Assembly: GCA_026413225.1 (NCBI GenBank)
Contig: CM048591.1
Span: forward strand, 71,946,052 to 72,010,051
Direction of reading: 5' to 3'
DNA from: Otis tarda
Lineage: Eukaryota; Chordata; Aves; Otidiformes; Otididae
Length of the DNA stretch: 64,000 nt
Each line of letters opens with the position of its first letter. Within the stretch, counting starts at the first letter, position 1. Below the pieces are notes generated by a model. That model did no database searches, was not told the DNA's origin, and was given only the letters and a program-made list of their open reading frames with translations. This document shows positions 36,166 through 48,395 of the stretch, piece by piece. The position numbers were made by a program, and so were the translations under genes.

Positions 36166-38831
36166 AGCAATGGGTTACCCTTTTTTTTTCTCATTGCAGT
36201 CTGACTAAAATTTAAAGAAAATTCTGAAATTGAGCTCCTAAATATTAGTTGAAATTTCTAATAACTAGTCCTATTTAAAAATGTGCCCTATAATTTTGTA
36301 AATTCTTTGCCTTTGCAAGAGTTGTACTGAACTGTCTTGCAGATTTTTGTCACAAACTTTCACCATCTAGGCATCCTCTTCTTTTAGGAACTGACTTCTC
36401 AGAAATCCATACAGTTTTACATTGATGTAGATATTTCAATGCTGCACTGCAGCTACTTCAGCAGAGTATATTTAAAAGTATTCAGGAGAAATCCAAAATG
36501 ATATCAAGTAGGCTGTCATGCAGTCAGTTCAGCTAGTCTCCACATGTAGATTTGTCTTTCAGTATATTATTCATAAAAGAGTGTGGACATGAATTCTGGT
36601 TGGTAACTTTGCTGACTTGAATAGGGAAAATGCTGCTATAGTTTACCGAGAGGTTTGTGGTCAAGACCAAAATGTTTTTCATTACACTTCTGCACAGTAA
36701 AGCAGGCTTAGGACACCTTTCCTTAGGATTAGGCAACTTGTGCAAGAGACTGTCTTAGTTTCACCTTTGTAGCTCTTAGAGCACTGAAAGTCTTTACAGT
36801 TAGTGGCATACATTCCTTTTCTTCCTTCTTCTGTGTTTTTGGTTTTAATATTTCTCTTCACCATTTTCCATATCCCTTAGTCTTCAGGAAGAGATTTTCT
36901 GACTTGTGTTGCTGTGCCATGCAAGCATAATTTATGGAAATTTTTGGCACTTAATAAGGAATTTCACACTCATGTCAGATAGGTAGAGATTACTGAAAAG
37001 ATTTGCATCTTGCTGGAGAAAGGACAGAAACAATCTCTGATATCACTTCAGAGATTCCTTAGGTTTATGAAGATATATATGAATGGATTTCCCTTCCTAT
37101 TTTCCTGTATTAAGACTGTAGCATGTTGGTGGATAAAGACATTCTCCTTTTCCTCCTTACTGCTTTCACTTCATTAAGACCCTTTCTAGACTCCTCATAA
37201 ATGACTTGAAGGGCTATTTGTTTGTCTGTCTTCCCTGAACCACATCTGCATCTCTAACACCTGACCCTCAAGCAGGCCTAATCACTGCTCAGCTGCACTG
37301 TCATCCTCTGGTTTCTAATTCATCTTCTGCCTTCCTGCACAGTCTGTCTCTTGCTCACCTGTGACAGCCATCACAATTTATCTGTATTTCCAGTCCTTCC
37401 TTCCTTGTGCTGTAACTAGATGTCCCATTTACTTTTCAAAAGCCTGAATCAAGCAAGCTGTTCTGAAGACACCTATTTGGTTGGTCCACCCAACTAAAAA
37501 GAATTTTGAGAGGTATTTGGAATTACGCAAAGTGTGTAAGCTGTGAAGTCCCTCTGGAGTTTAGACTTGAGATTCATGTTGAGCAGCTCAAACGTTTCAG
37601 TGCAATGCAAATCTATACTGAGGATCTGGGACTTCAGGTGTTCCAAACACAGACATTTTTGATCTGGTTTTGTACTCAAACACCTAATGTGTCAGCTATG
37701 TGTCTAAGAACACTTCAAGGCAGCGGGAGCTCTTAAATGGTCTATACGATGCAGCTGTATTACTTCCAGATGTGAATTGCTATATCTGGTTGTATGTTAT
37801 TATGTTACTCCCATGGGGATGTCCTAGGTTGCTTGCTTCAGTCAGCATTAGCATGGGATTTCTGCTTTGTATTCCTCTGAGACCTGTAGAAGTGTTTCAT
37901 ATTCCCTTAGCTATCTATTTCTCTCTGTATGTTAGCAGTTTACAGTCTTAAACCCAGTCCTCTGACACTTAACTTTCCTGGTAATCATGAAGGGAGTCCT
38001 AAGACTCCAAAGAATGATTGTGCAAGAATACCCCTCAAAGACTACAAAGTTAAGAGCTTGTGGAAGATTCTGAAAAGACCACATTGGGTAAAGGGGTTGG
38101 CTGGAACATTAAAAATTATTTAAGGAAGAAGAAAAACAGAAGCAGAATATTTGGTGAATGAGAGAATTTTCCTACAGAGAAAGTGGTTTGGAACAGCCTG
38201 AATAAAATACAAGGTTCTTGTTTGTAAGTAGCCAAGTCCTATTGAATTCAGTTGGAGTTTCTCTGAGTAATGGCTGACTGAAATCTGCATTACAACCACA
38301 GAATGAAAATATTGTGAAGAGAAAACAGTTATAACATTTTCGTAGGAAGAATATAGGATAGGACAACTGAGCAATTTCAGTGCTTAAAAAGTAAACCACA
38401 ATCTTATTTAATGAGACAACTTTTACCTTCTTTCCCCTTAACTTTCCATCTGGAGGTTGCAGTAAATGATAGCAGTATTGAAAGCATTTAGTAATCTGTG
38501 TGATTAATGCTTCAAAATCATTCTGCTGGTTCTGATAATAAATACCTAATATAAGTGCCCAATTTGTGTGTGTGATGATTCATTTGTCGTACTTGGCTAA
38601 TTTCTTTATTTAGAACTGTGTGGGAAAGGAATCCCATTATTTCACACTGAATCTCTAACTATATTTTACTTTTTATGTATAGGCTTCAAGTGTATCCCAG
38701 TGTTGCTTTGATACTGTATGAAAACCTGGGAACAGTTTTTCAAAAGAAACAACACTGTAAAAGTACTCTTGGTTTTATATAAATGTTTCCACTGCTAGGT
38801 TGAAACTTTTTTACAAGTTCCTGCCTTATTA

Positions 38832-38864
38832 GTTCTTTTTTCTTTCTTTTTTTTTTTTTTTTTT
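38832..38864 (+). repeat. poly-T run
   Basis: T-rich low-complexity run with two C interruptions. Confidence 0.85.
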
Positions 38865-40397
38865 AAGTGAAATCTGTATTGGCTAGTCTCGGAGTCAAAG
38901 CCTATACAGTAAAAAGTACGTAAAAAGTGCAAGTAAAATCTTGCCAGCCTTGGAAGAACTGTAATCATGGTACACAATACTAACAATTTCATTCTCAGAT
39001 TCTTATACAGAAGTATAAGAGATGGATTATTTTGTGTTTCAAAATTTTCGAAGGCTGAAAACCATATTTTTGGTCTTTGAAGCCTGTAACATCTCATTTA
39101 TGCTTTTGCACTTTGGATTATCTGAAAAGTGGGCACAGTATTTGTACAATCTCAGATGCAAATGGTCTTGGTGAGTTAATGACATCTAGTGCAACAACTT
39201 TCAGTAATTTCAGGTTCACACTAAGAACTAAATCTGCATATACAGTCTATTACCTTGATGTCCTAGTGAAGAACACATTCAAGTTGCTGATCTTGATCTT
39301 CAGGGGTCTCATTAAGTTTGAAAGCAGGCTGTCTCAGGGATTCTAGCTCTTAACTGTCACGATTCATTGGGGAGGCACAGCTCCCCCACTGACAACAGCG
39401 GAAAGATTGGCACACATGTTCTTTTAAGGAGAGACATTCTCAGACCATGACATGAAGCTCATCTCTCTATAGATATGAAAGATGTTCAGGAAGAAATGTG
39501 AATGTTACCTCTGCATAACAGTCCTTCTACACTAATTACTACTTCTAGGAACAGTAGCTGAGTCATGATAGGTGCAAAGGCAAAGAGAAGAGAAAAAAAT
39601 GCAAGCTGTAGGCAGTTTTCTACAAACAATTGTGCAAGAAGAATGAGCAAAGACGCAAACTGTATCTGTTTTTAGCCTATGCATGTCTTTCTATAATTTC
39701 TGTAGGGCATTCAGATGTAGCAGTAATTAATAGTATGAATTAGGCTACAAATCCTTTCAAATAACTACATGAAGGTATGGGAGGTACAGGGTATAGACTA
39801 GACACACAGCTATAAAATCTTAGGACAAACTATAGGCAGCTACAAAAGCAAATAAAAGCACTTTTTCTATACTTAGGTTTCCAAAATAGTTTCTGCTTTA
39901 TGAGAAATTGTTAACTAGACCTCCAGCACCGTATCAACAAATATAAATCATACATACAAACCAACTTTTTATCAAAGACCAGCTATAAAATTTGTGCCTT
40001 TGGCTTTTTTCTTTACCCTTTGAACTGTATGTAACATTGCTACTCACTCATCCAGTTACCTTGACATGCTATTCTTTGCCTATCAGGTTTCCATGCAATT
40101 ATCTTTTTAGACTAACTTGAGAAATAAATCACCTCTATTTAGTATGAAGTCTTAATATTTATTTATTGAATGTTCTTGTGAAGACTTTTAGGGAAACAGT
40201 TTTAAAATACACAACCAAATGACTGGAAATTTAAGATATAAGATTGTAACAAATTCAGATAAGTCATCATTATGAAGTTTGCAGGGAAATAATGTAATAC
40301 GACAGACTTTCTGAAGATGTATAATCTCTTTACTGCTAAAATCCTCCTATTGTTTGCTTTTTACTTTATAGCAGGATTTACTTTCCTGGGATTTTTT

Positions 40398-40424
40398 ATT
40401 GTTGTTGTTGTTGGTTGTTTGTTA
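40398..40424 (+). repeat. (TTG)n-type microsatellite
   Basis: Several TTG units followed by variants such as GGTTGTTTGTT. Confidence 0.8.
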
Positions 40425-40925
40425 ATTTTGGACAAATGAAATAGTAATTCCAATCTACCTTACAGTTTCCTTCTTAATGGTGACAGCCAAAATTCTAAAG
40501 CGTCTATTGGAAAGGATAATCAGTCCATTGTGGGCATGTGTTGTTTCTTTCAACTTCATCATGCAAAGCTTGTCTAAATGAGTAGGAACAAAAGGTTAGA
40601 AATTGTAAATAACTTAGAATGAGAATGGAAAAAAAAAGATTAATCTTGTGCATAAAATACAAGCACATTTTCTGTGCTTTGGACACAGAAAATTTTTGTC
40701 TTACTTCTGGCAAAGACTGTGTCCTTAAGCAAATAAAGTAATTATTCTATATTCACCTTTTTACATGTGTAAGTTGAGGCTTTTCCTATAACACAAAATA
40801 TATCCAAGTAGATATATGCAAACTATTATCCTATAAGGATTTCCTCTTATATGTGTATATACATATAAATATACTTAGAATACTTTCAAAAAAGTTTTTT
40901 TCAGTGTGGTTTCCACTTTCCACAG

Positions 40926-41017
40926 GAGCATGAGTTCTTCAGCTATCAAATTTTCACAGATTGGAAACATAAGTAATCCAACAGAAGGTTACTTGGAAGC
41001 TGTATTAAAAGTGGTAG
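40926..41017 (+). other. candidate coding exon A, 92 bp, gene unknown
   Basis: A T/C-rich stretch ends in CCACAG at 40920-40925, and the block ends at TAG|GTAAAC (intron from 41018). With one leading base it reads open throughout and contains SSAIKFSQIGNISNPTEGYL, a composition unlike the hydrophobic chance frames around it. It ends with one spare base. A second possible acceptor, TTTTCACAG, lies inside it at 40951-40959. A caution is that just after the donor GATCAGGCTAGATGAACTTTTG resembles the 3' part of old CR1-like elements, so the area may be a repeat relic. I cannot name a family for the peptide. Confidence 0.25.
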
Positions 41018-44000
41018 GTAAACGGGATCAGGCTAGATGAACTTTTGTAAAGATTTAGAACCACTAAATATTGTTAATAGAGCTTTTTTAAACTACCATA
41101 ATGTTCCAGAAGCATAATGACGGATTCCTACAGGTAGTTCAGCTCTTTGCCATTCTTCATAGCTTTCATACTCCTTTTTTTTTTTTTTTTTTTTAATGCT
41201 ATCAAGTTTCTACTGACAGCTCTTATCTCCTGATGAGGGTTTTTTTTTTTAATATTTTTTCTTTACCTTTATATGAACATTGCTGATTTTACCTTTAGGG
41301 CAAAGCAGTGATCCGGGTGTGTGGCCTCTTGTCTAATCATCATTTACCTGTGCTGGGTCTACATTTCAAAAGCAATATCCTTCCAGGCTTTTTTTTTTTT
41401 TGAGTAACCTCTGAACTGTTTAAAGTTTTTTGAGATAAAGAGAGCTACCTCAAAGCTTGTAAGAAAATGAAGCTGTTCCTTTCTAAAATTCTTGTTGGTC
41501 ATACTGCGTGAGTAGTGTTCAGGAAACGGAGCTTGGACTGCTACTCTGTGGAAACTTTCTGCATAAAGTGCAGGTTTTAATTCACAACTAGTGTGTTTTG
41601 CCATCCATAACAGGCTCAGACTGCCTAGTATTTGAATATAGAAACTGGCATGCTAGTCTGCATTGCGCTGTTATCATTTCAGAGAAGCAGGCTGAAATGC
41701 CAGAAAATAAAGGTATCAATGGGAAAATATTAATAGTTCTGTAGAAAGACAAAATGGGTGAATCTCCATATGTAGCCTGATAAGTGAGCTCAGGAAAAAA
41801 AACTCACTGCTGAAATTCGGCTAGTCTGTCCTGTGGCTCAGCCTTTGCAGCTGCACAGAGGGTCACGACAGCCCCAGAGTGACCTTGCTTTGTTGATGCG
41901 AGGCTTTAACCATGACCCTGAATCTCATCATACTGAGTATCTGTCATGCTGAATTCTTTATTTGCCACCAAGAATTTCCGTTTCATGAGGAGATATCTGA
42001 TATTACATTCAGACATGAGGCCTGCCAAGCTCCCCTATGATCAGATAGATTCCTCTGAGGCCCACAGCCCTCTGTAACTATGGGACCATCTTTCAAACAT
42101 TGGAGGCAGCAGTGTTATGTTAGATTCCTCACTCAACAGGTATGTTCAATACATCACTTGAATTAATTGTCTGGGGGGAAACTTTTAAAAACTAATTTTA
42201 AAAGAACATCTGTGTTTATATGTTTTCGTGTCATAATTCAAATGCAAACATTTCTTTATTTTGAGATTAGAGTCTTGATCTTTCTTGTTTGTCTGCTTTA
42301 GCTTCACTTTTTGTTCTGTGAAGGGGTGGGACTCTGTGGATACAGCAACCACTGACAGGGCACTGTGCTTATCATACAACCAAAAGTAGACTGAAATTTG
42401 ACAATGTGTCTGCATCTTTAAAGTGACCACTCTCACTTTAACTGTAGTTAACTAGGAGTATTTGCCTTGAGGTGTTTCTGTCTTGCCTATCTGTGGAAGT
42501 TTACCTTGTAGGGGAGAAACTCCTTATATCCTCTCCTCCTTTCTGTGGATGTTAACCTGGACTTCCATTTTAATATGGAGTAAGTGCTTCAATCACCTTG
42601 ACTCTCTATTTGACATAGAAATACGGCAAACAGAAGAAAGAGGGTGCATTATTATTTGTTTTCACACTAGGAACTGGCAGAATATGTCACCAACTAGAAA
42701 ACTGAATATGAAAAGCGTTTAAAGACATTAAAAATTGAACAGTCTTCTTACCACCTAGTTATATGTACACACAGTACACTCAACTAGAAGAACAACAGAC
42801 AGGCCTGTTTTGCTATGAGTGCACAAAAAAGCATTAAAGGCAAAAGCAAGCAAATCAAAGCCAGGGACAGATACCTGGAAAGGGAGAAAAAAGAAGTCTG
42901 GCTAAATACATGTTCATCAATCAACGATTCTGGTTTTTTTTTGAGAAGACTATAGTCAGGCTGGAAGGATATTTATTATTTATAGAAGGTTTTCTGCTGG
43001 ATCTGCTGTCCTTGATAGCAACTATTGTTCCAGACGGAAGGAAATAAATAAAAAAACCCTCAAATTGATTAGGAAGGATTGGAGTAAGCAGCCAGGGAGG
43101 GCACTTTGATAACTTATTAAAGGCTTAGTAGTTGTATTACTGTGTTTGCTGTGCTCTGCTACTTATTTTTATTCTCATTTTTTTAGTCTCCTTTCTGCTC
43201 ATGGAAGGTTATATTTTTCTATAATTACTGTAAGCAAATCTTTCTTTGGCAGCACACGTAGTGATTAATCGCATTTCCTTTATTGCAGTAGTGGGTGGCT
43301 TTTGCGTATCCTCTTTTTAAATATAGCCTTTAATTTTCTATATTACAGGCAGTACCAAGTAGTTTGCTTGTAGTAACAAAGATAACAATTAACTACATAT
43401 GTTACCAAGCTAGAGCTTTCAGACTGCCTGGAATCTTTTTGGGGCTTCCATACCTCTCCTTTACGGGTTTGCATAACTGCCATAAAAAGTGAAAAAAATT
43501 GCCATCTACCTATGAGAGAAAATTGTCTTTGGAATGCACAAGTAAGAAAAAATTCTTGCTTCTCTCTCCTAAAATTTGATACTGTAATAACTTAAGCACT
43601 GGATGAGTCATCTTGCTCGTTAAAACTGGAACTGTCAATAAAAATGGTAATACAGAAAATGCAGTCCTTCAGGGAAGTACAGACGAGGTGAAGCAAACTG
43701 CCAGGCTGCTGGGGTTTAGGGTAGATTTGGCTATGGATTCTCTGGTATGACTCTAAGCCATACTGTTCTATTTTAAAAAAGGAAATAAATATTCAAGAAT
43801 GCTGAAGTTGGGCTTTTAAAAACACAAGTACTGATTATATGTGAGGCCATTGCTTCACATACAACAAGAAACTAGAGAATTCAGTGTGTGGGCATGACCT
43901 GGGTGGTTTCAAGTTATCTTGTGTTTGCTGTGAGTACCTGTTAGAAATCGCTTGCATAAACCCTTAGGGTTCAGGCACTTTCCCCACAGCACCACAACAT

Positions 44001-45223
44001 GCCAGGAATCTTACTATGTTAAAGCTTGTTGGTGTAAGATGCTTTTCCACAACACTTCTCACCACCAGGTCCCAAAAAGCTTCATGCGTATCCTAGAAAA
44101 CTGAACTGTGGTGCAGGTTATTGCAAGAGCAGTTGAACACCCCAGTGACCACAAAGAAATGGGATGCCTGTTAGACTACTAATTTTTCTTGCAGATCAAG
44201 TCAAACAGATTATAAAGGAAAACTACTTGAAGCTGTAGATAACATGGCAGTGATCAGCAAGTTTGAACTAAGGGAGTCTTTAGTAAGACTGTACTTACCC
44301 ATGAGAAATTTTCAGTTTCCTTTGTGTCTGAGTTGACTTTGGAAGGTCTAATGAGCCCTGGTGAGTCTATAAAGGTACATCTTCATTCTGTCTGTTGCTA
44401 AAGAGGACTACCAGAGCCACTTGCAGCAGCTGTTGCTGACCTGATCTTCCTGTAGATCTCATCAGAGTTCTTTCCAGGTTCTCTCTTTCAGGTTCCCTAT
44501 ACTTGTTTTATGTGTTTGGATGATGAAACGTTCTCCAGCAGTGTGGTTATTACACTCTTTCCACCCACTCCTCCCCCGAAATTCCTTTAAACAACATTGC
44601 TATGTAATTTCTGGACTCTGAGGCAGTAACAGTAGAAAACATCCAGAAGATACACAGGTGAAACTTTATATTGTGAGAGATATGAAATGCAGAGTCCTTT
44701 CAGTGGTGAATCTTATGCTACGTTTTCTAGCACCATGTAAGAATTGAACATGGTATTACAGGTAGTGAATTTAAGTATGTAGTGCTTGAACCATGTTGTC
44801 TCTCTATGCTTCTGTGCACACACATGAATTATAGGAAGAGTTGTCTGGGAGATTCTGCCACCATACTTTTTCCCATATGAGTCAGCAGCAAGAAGAAACA
44901 CCTTCAAAGGTTAATATTCCTTTAAGGAAGAAAAAAATTTGTAAGATTTGGCCTCATTTAAACACTATTTAAACATAAAGAGCCGTATCCCAGCTATGAG
45001 ACTTAGTGCCAGCTGGGGACTAGGTCCAAAGATTGTAGTCATGTAATTTGCAATACTCGAGGCTACGTCTTAATAAGACCATCTGGAAATTGAAGCTGTT
45101 TCAGAGTAGGGATATCCAGTTTTCCAGTGCAGTTTCATGTTAATTGTAATCAGTCAGTGTGTGTGCTGCACTAGCAGCTCGTTAGTTTCTAGTTGGAGGT
45201 TGTTTTTAACCTATAAAACTCTA

Positions 45224-45250
45224 GGGCCAAATTTTCTGCTGCTGGTGTAA
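45224..45250. repeat. possible fragment of a second palindromic amniote repeat
   Basis: GGGCCAAATTTTCTGCTG followed by CTGGTGTAA resembles one arm of a palindromic repeat from turtles and birds (GGGCCAAATTCTGCTCTCAG...GGTGTAA). Only one arm is visible, so the call is weak. Confidence 0.3.
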
Positions 45251-46676
45251 TATATCTAGAATTAACGTGAGGGTCTCGTTCCTAAGTGATCTGGGACTTG
45301 ATTACCTCAGAGAGTTGTACAAAGCCTATCTTAATTTTACCAGCATATGAGAAAGAGGTAAAATGAAAGATTTAGGATGAAGAGATGTTATTATAGTTTT
45401 CATCATGAGGTCAGGTAAATGTCAATTTTGTTTTATGTGGGTTTTACTTCTGATAGCTTGTTAGATAATCCTCACAAAAGTACTAGGGAAGTAGATAGTG
45501 CCTTCATAGGAATTGAGACAAATATGTAAATTATTTCCAAGTAAATCTATTACTATTTATAGTAGGACGATTAAAAAATAGTGCAGGCACAATTTCTAGC
45601 CCTTTAGCTCAAGATTTTCAAATCACCTGAATATGGATTTTCACAGGAATCTCAGTCATTGCATAACAGTCTCCCTTTGTTACCCGTGGGAAATGAAAAC
45701 TGAACACTCACCCTATGAATTAACTGGTGATCTAAAAGGTTATTTCTAGGTGAAAAAACAGAGTAGATCTGATTCTAATATCACTTCTAGACAATTAAAG
45801 TGGGTAATTTCTCCCACTTTAGGGAGAAGGGAGAAACACAAGTTTAGAAAGTGTAAAAGGGTGAAATGCTGTAAACACAGTGCAGATTTATTTGCATACA
45901 TAAAGTATTTCTGTGCAGGATCCCACAGCTGACTGCTGTCCTGCCCTGCCTAAGTACTCTGTCTCTTTAAATAATAGTTAAAGAGACACTCGGCTCCCTA
46001 GATACGCCTCACTCAGTATAGATGACAAAGATGACGAAGTATATGCATATATAAACATTAGCAAACAGTGGCCTAATGCAAATTTCCATTTTGTTTCCTG
46101 TTTTTGTTTGTAAGTTGAATTACTTTAATTATTAAACTTCAGGGCCAAATTGTCCCTTGTGATCTGGGAAATAAGATGGGAAAATAATTCTTTTTAGATG
46201 GCTCAGAGTTCCTCAGTGACATGTAATAAAATAATGAAAAGGAAATGTTGTCGAATGAGGTATGCAGCTGTTTGTCCTTCTGAAACACAATTAAAGCAGG
46301 TATGCCAGAGCAGTGTTGGAGTAATGGTGCTGTTGTTAACAGTGATATACATTCTACTGGGAGGGAGTTCAGATTGCACTATACAGAGGTCCTATAGCTG
46401 TCCCTTCTGCCCTAATGGTGAATCTATGCTCACTGTTTTAAAAGGGTCTAAATTAGGTTGCACTGAAGGCAGGCGTTTCAACATCTCCTCTCCTTTGCAG
46501 TGAGTTCTAGTGAATATAAAGAGGCATGACACTACGGTACATAAAATGATATAAAGAAAGGTTCTGTTTTCTCTTTTGTTCAGGAATTATCCCTCAGGTA
46601 TTGTTTACATTAGATCCTGTGAGTCTGCATATTGTTTCTCCAAGCAGGTTTTGAAGCAGGTGCTTATTCCTTTAAG

Positions 46677-46759
46677 GGTTTCGCTGCGTGAGAACTGAAA
46701 TAGCACCCATTCAAGCTGCGGTGGATGGTGTTCTGCATCAAAAGACATTTCAGTTTAAG
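46677..46759 (+). other. candidate coding exon B, 83 bp, gene unknown
   Basis: An acceptor-like tract TGCTTATTCCTTTAAG ends at 46676 and a good donor AAG|GTATGT starts the intron at 46760. With two leading bases the block reads open for 27 codons, including RTEIAPIQAAVDGVLHQ. Its entry phase fits the exit phase of candidate exon A at 40926-41017. The other two frames have stops. The peptide is not recognised. It may be a chance pseudo-exon. Confidence 0.18.
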
Positions 46760-47784
46760 GTATGTGTATCTACATGTTTGCTCAGTGAACCAAGGCTGAA
46801 ATGTGTTTTTCTTTTCTTTTTTTTGGTAGAGAGTGAGTGGAGGGGGAGTCGCACAAAGCTTTATTTTATGTCCTTACAATGCAATTCACAATATCTAAGC
46901 TCAGTAAAGCTCAGCATTACACGTGACAAATTTGTATGTAGCTGAGGCTCTGAGAAAGTAAAATTGTGACCTTAATGTGATAGGCTAGAAAGTGTAAGGC
47001 CTTTTTTAAGACTGCTGTCACTATCAGCTGAGGCACTTTCAGCTCCTTTGTGCTGTATGTGTGGTGTGCCGTGATCACTGGATTAACATAAATACTGACC
47101 TTTTTGGCCTGTCTTCTGGATCTATGGCTAAGCATTTCTCACAGGCCACCTTCTGTGATGACCCACAAAGGATATGAGTTGTTATTGACTTCAGTTAGAG
47201 AGTCCTGGTTATATATCTTGGGCAGCAGTGGCTTGTGCTTTTCTTTCTGGTGCCCCAGAATTAAACTTTTGCATGATTTCCCAAGAGAGTTTCTATTTCA
47301 CCAGCCTGCCTGCCTATCCTCTACCTCCTGTTGGTTGAGCTTGGAGATCCCATATATTCCCCTAAGGTGCTGATCCATTTTTATTCAGTCTTCATTTAAG
47401 TGTGAAGCAGTAATAAAATAATCCCTGAATTTACCCTACTGGGCTAAAATGCTGAAATAAAAAAAAATACCTTTTTTTTTTTTCCATGAGTGTGTAATTT
47501 TTTTTTTGGGCTAGGGTGACTCTCAGGGAGAGAAATGAGAAGTGCATTTTCTGGAAAACAGTCCATATTTGTCTGTTATATAACTTTGATTGAATAACAT
47601 TTACAGTACACAGGACTGGTATCGGTGCTGTGAAATAAGCCTGTGGTCACCCTGTTGAGGCTTTGTAACTTACACTAGAAAAGAAGCTATGCTGTAGCAT
47701 CAAGCATGTTTTCTAAAGCTTTAGAAGAAAACTGAAAACAACTTGAGGCTGTTTAATGCATTCAGATTATAACTTGCCTAAAGA

Positions 47785-48106
47785 AGTAGTCTACAACTTC
47801 CTCAGGGGGACAGTGAAGAGGAGGTGCTGATCTCCTCTCCCTGGTGACCAGTGATAGGACACAAAGGGATGGAATGAAGCTGTGTCAGGGGAAGTCCAGA
47901 TTGGACATTAGGAAAAGGTTCTTCACTAAGAGGGTGGTCAGCCTGTTCCCACCAAGCCTGTCAGAGTTCAAGGAATGTCTGGATGATGCTCTTTTAGTCA
48001 TATAGCTTAGTTTTAGGTAGTCCTGTGAGGAGCAGAGTTGAACTCGATGATCCTTATGGGTCCCTTCCAACTTGGGATACTCTGTGATTCTATGATTCTG
48101 TGATTT
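47785..48106 (+). mobile_element. CR1 LINE, copy 4 (3' end only)
   Basis: Short 3' fragment of a CR1 of a different subfamily from copies 1 and 6. It carries GACCAGTGATAGGACACAAA, AAGCTGTGTCAGGGGAAGTCC and GGACATTAGGAAAAGGTTCT. The 3' UTR includes GATGATCCTTATGGGTCCC, and the tail reads TCTGTGATTCTATGATTCTGTGATT. An internal deletion of roughly 40 bases joins GGGTGGTCAG to CCTGTTCCCACCAAGCCTGT; it removes the part that normally encodes the WxRLP-like region. Non-coding remnant. Confidence 0.93.
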
Positions 48107-48224
48107 TAGATGTTAAAAAGCCTCTGACATTACATAGTAATGCTTTTCCTTCCTCACCTTATCTTGACTTCTCTTGAGAGCAAAAGGAAAAAAAAAAAGA
48201 ATGCAAGAAAAAACAGTCATCCTA

Positions 48225-48395
48225 GTCTTTATTGTAATATATATTCCATTGTGGCGTATATTTAATATAGCTAATATATATATATCTAATAATATAGTGT
48301 ATAAATAGGTAACATCTAATAATTAATAGATATTTACTAATTTATCCTAATATATTAATCTGCTAGTGTAACTATAGTGTAAATATTTGTGTAAT
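48225..48395. repeat. AT-rich low-complexity block
   Basis: Nearly all A and T, with a short (TA)n run at about 48274-48285 and many TAATA units. It lies just past the tail of CR1 copy 4. Confidence 0.8.

Larger units (their letters stand above)
36166..47784. other. AT-rich non-coding stretch with possible small exons
   Basis: No recognised gene. It contains T runs at 38832-38864, 41176-41195 and 41389-41401, a TTG-type run at 40398-40424, and possible exons at 40926-41017 and 46677-46759. A relic of a second palindromic repeat type may lie at 45224-45250. Segments near 43170-43480 and 46000-46170 have a texture like conserved non-coding elements. Confidence 0.5.

Noticed and set aside
42069..42140. 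Exon-like block ending at CAG|GTATGT
   Set aside because: The acceptor before it has a poor pyrimidine tract, and the peptide shows no recognisable features.
44300..44370. Minus-strand exon-like block with a good TGG|GTAAGT donor
   Set aside because: Two of the three frames are open, the acceptor tract is weak and the peptide is not recognised, so it cannot be told from a chance pseudo-exon.
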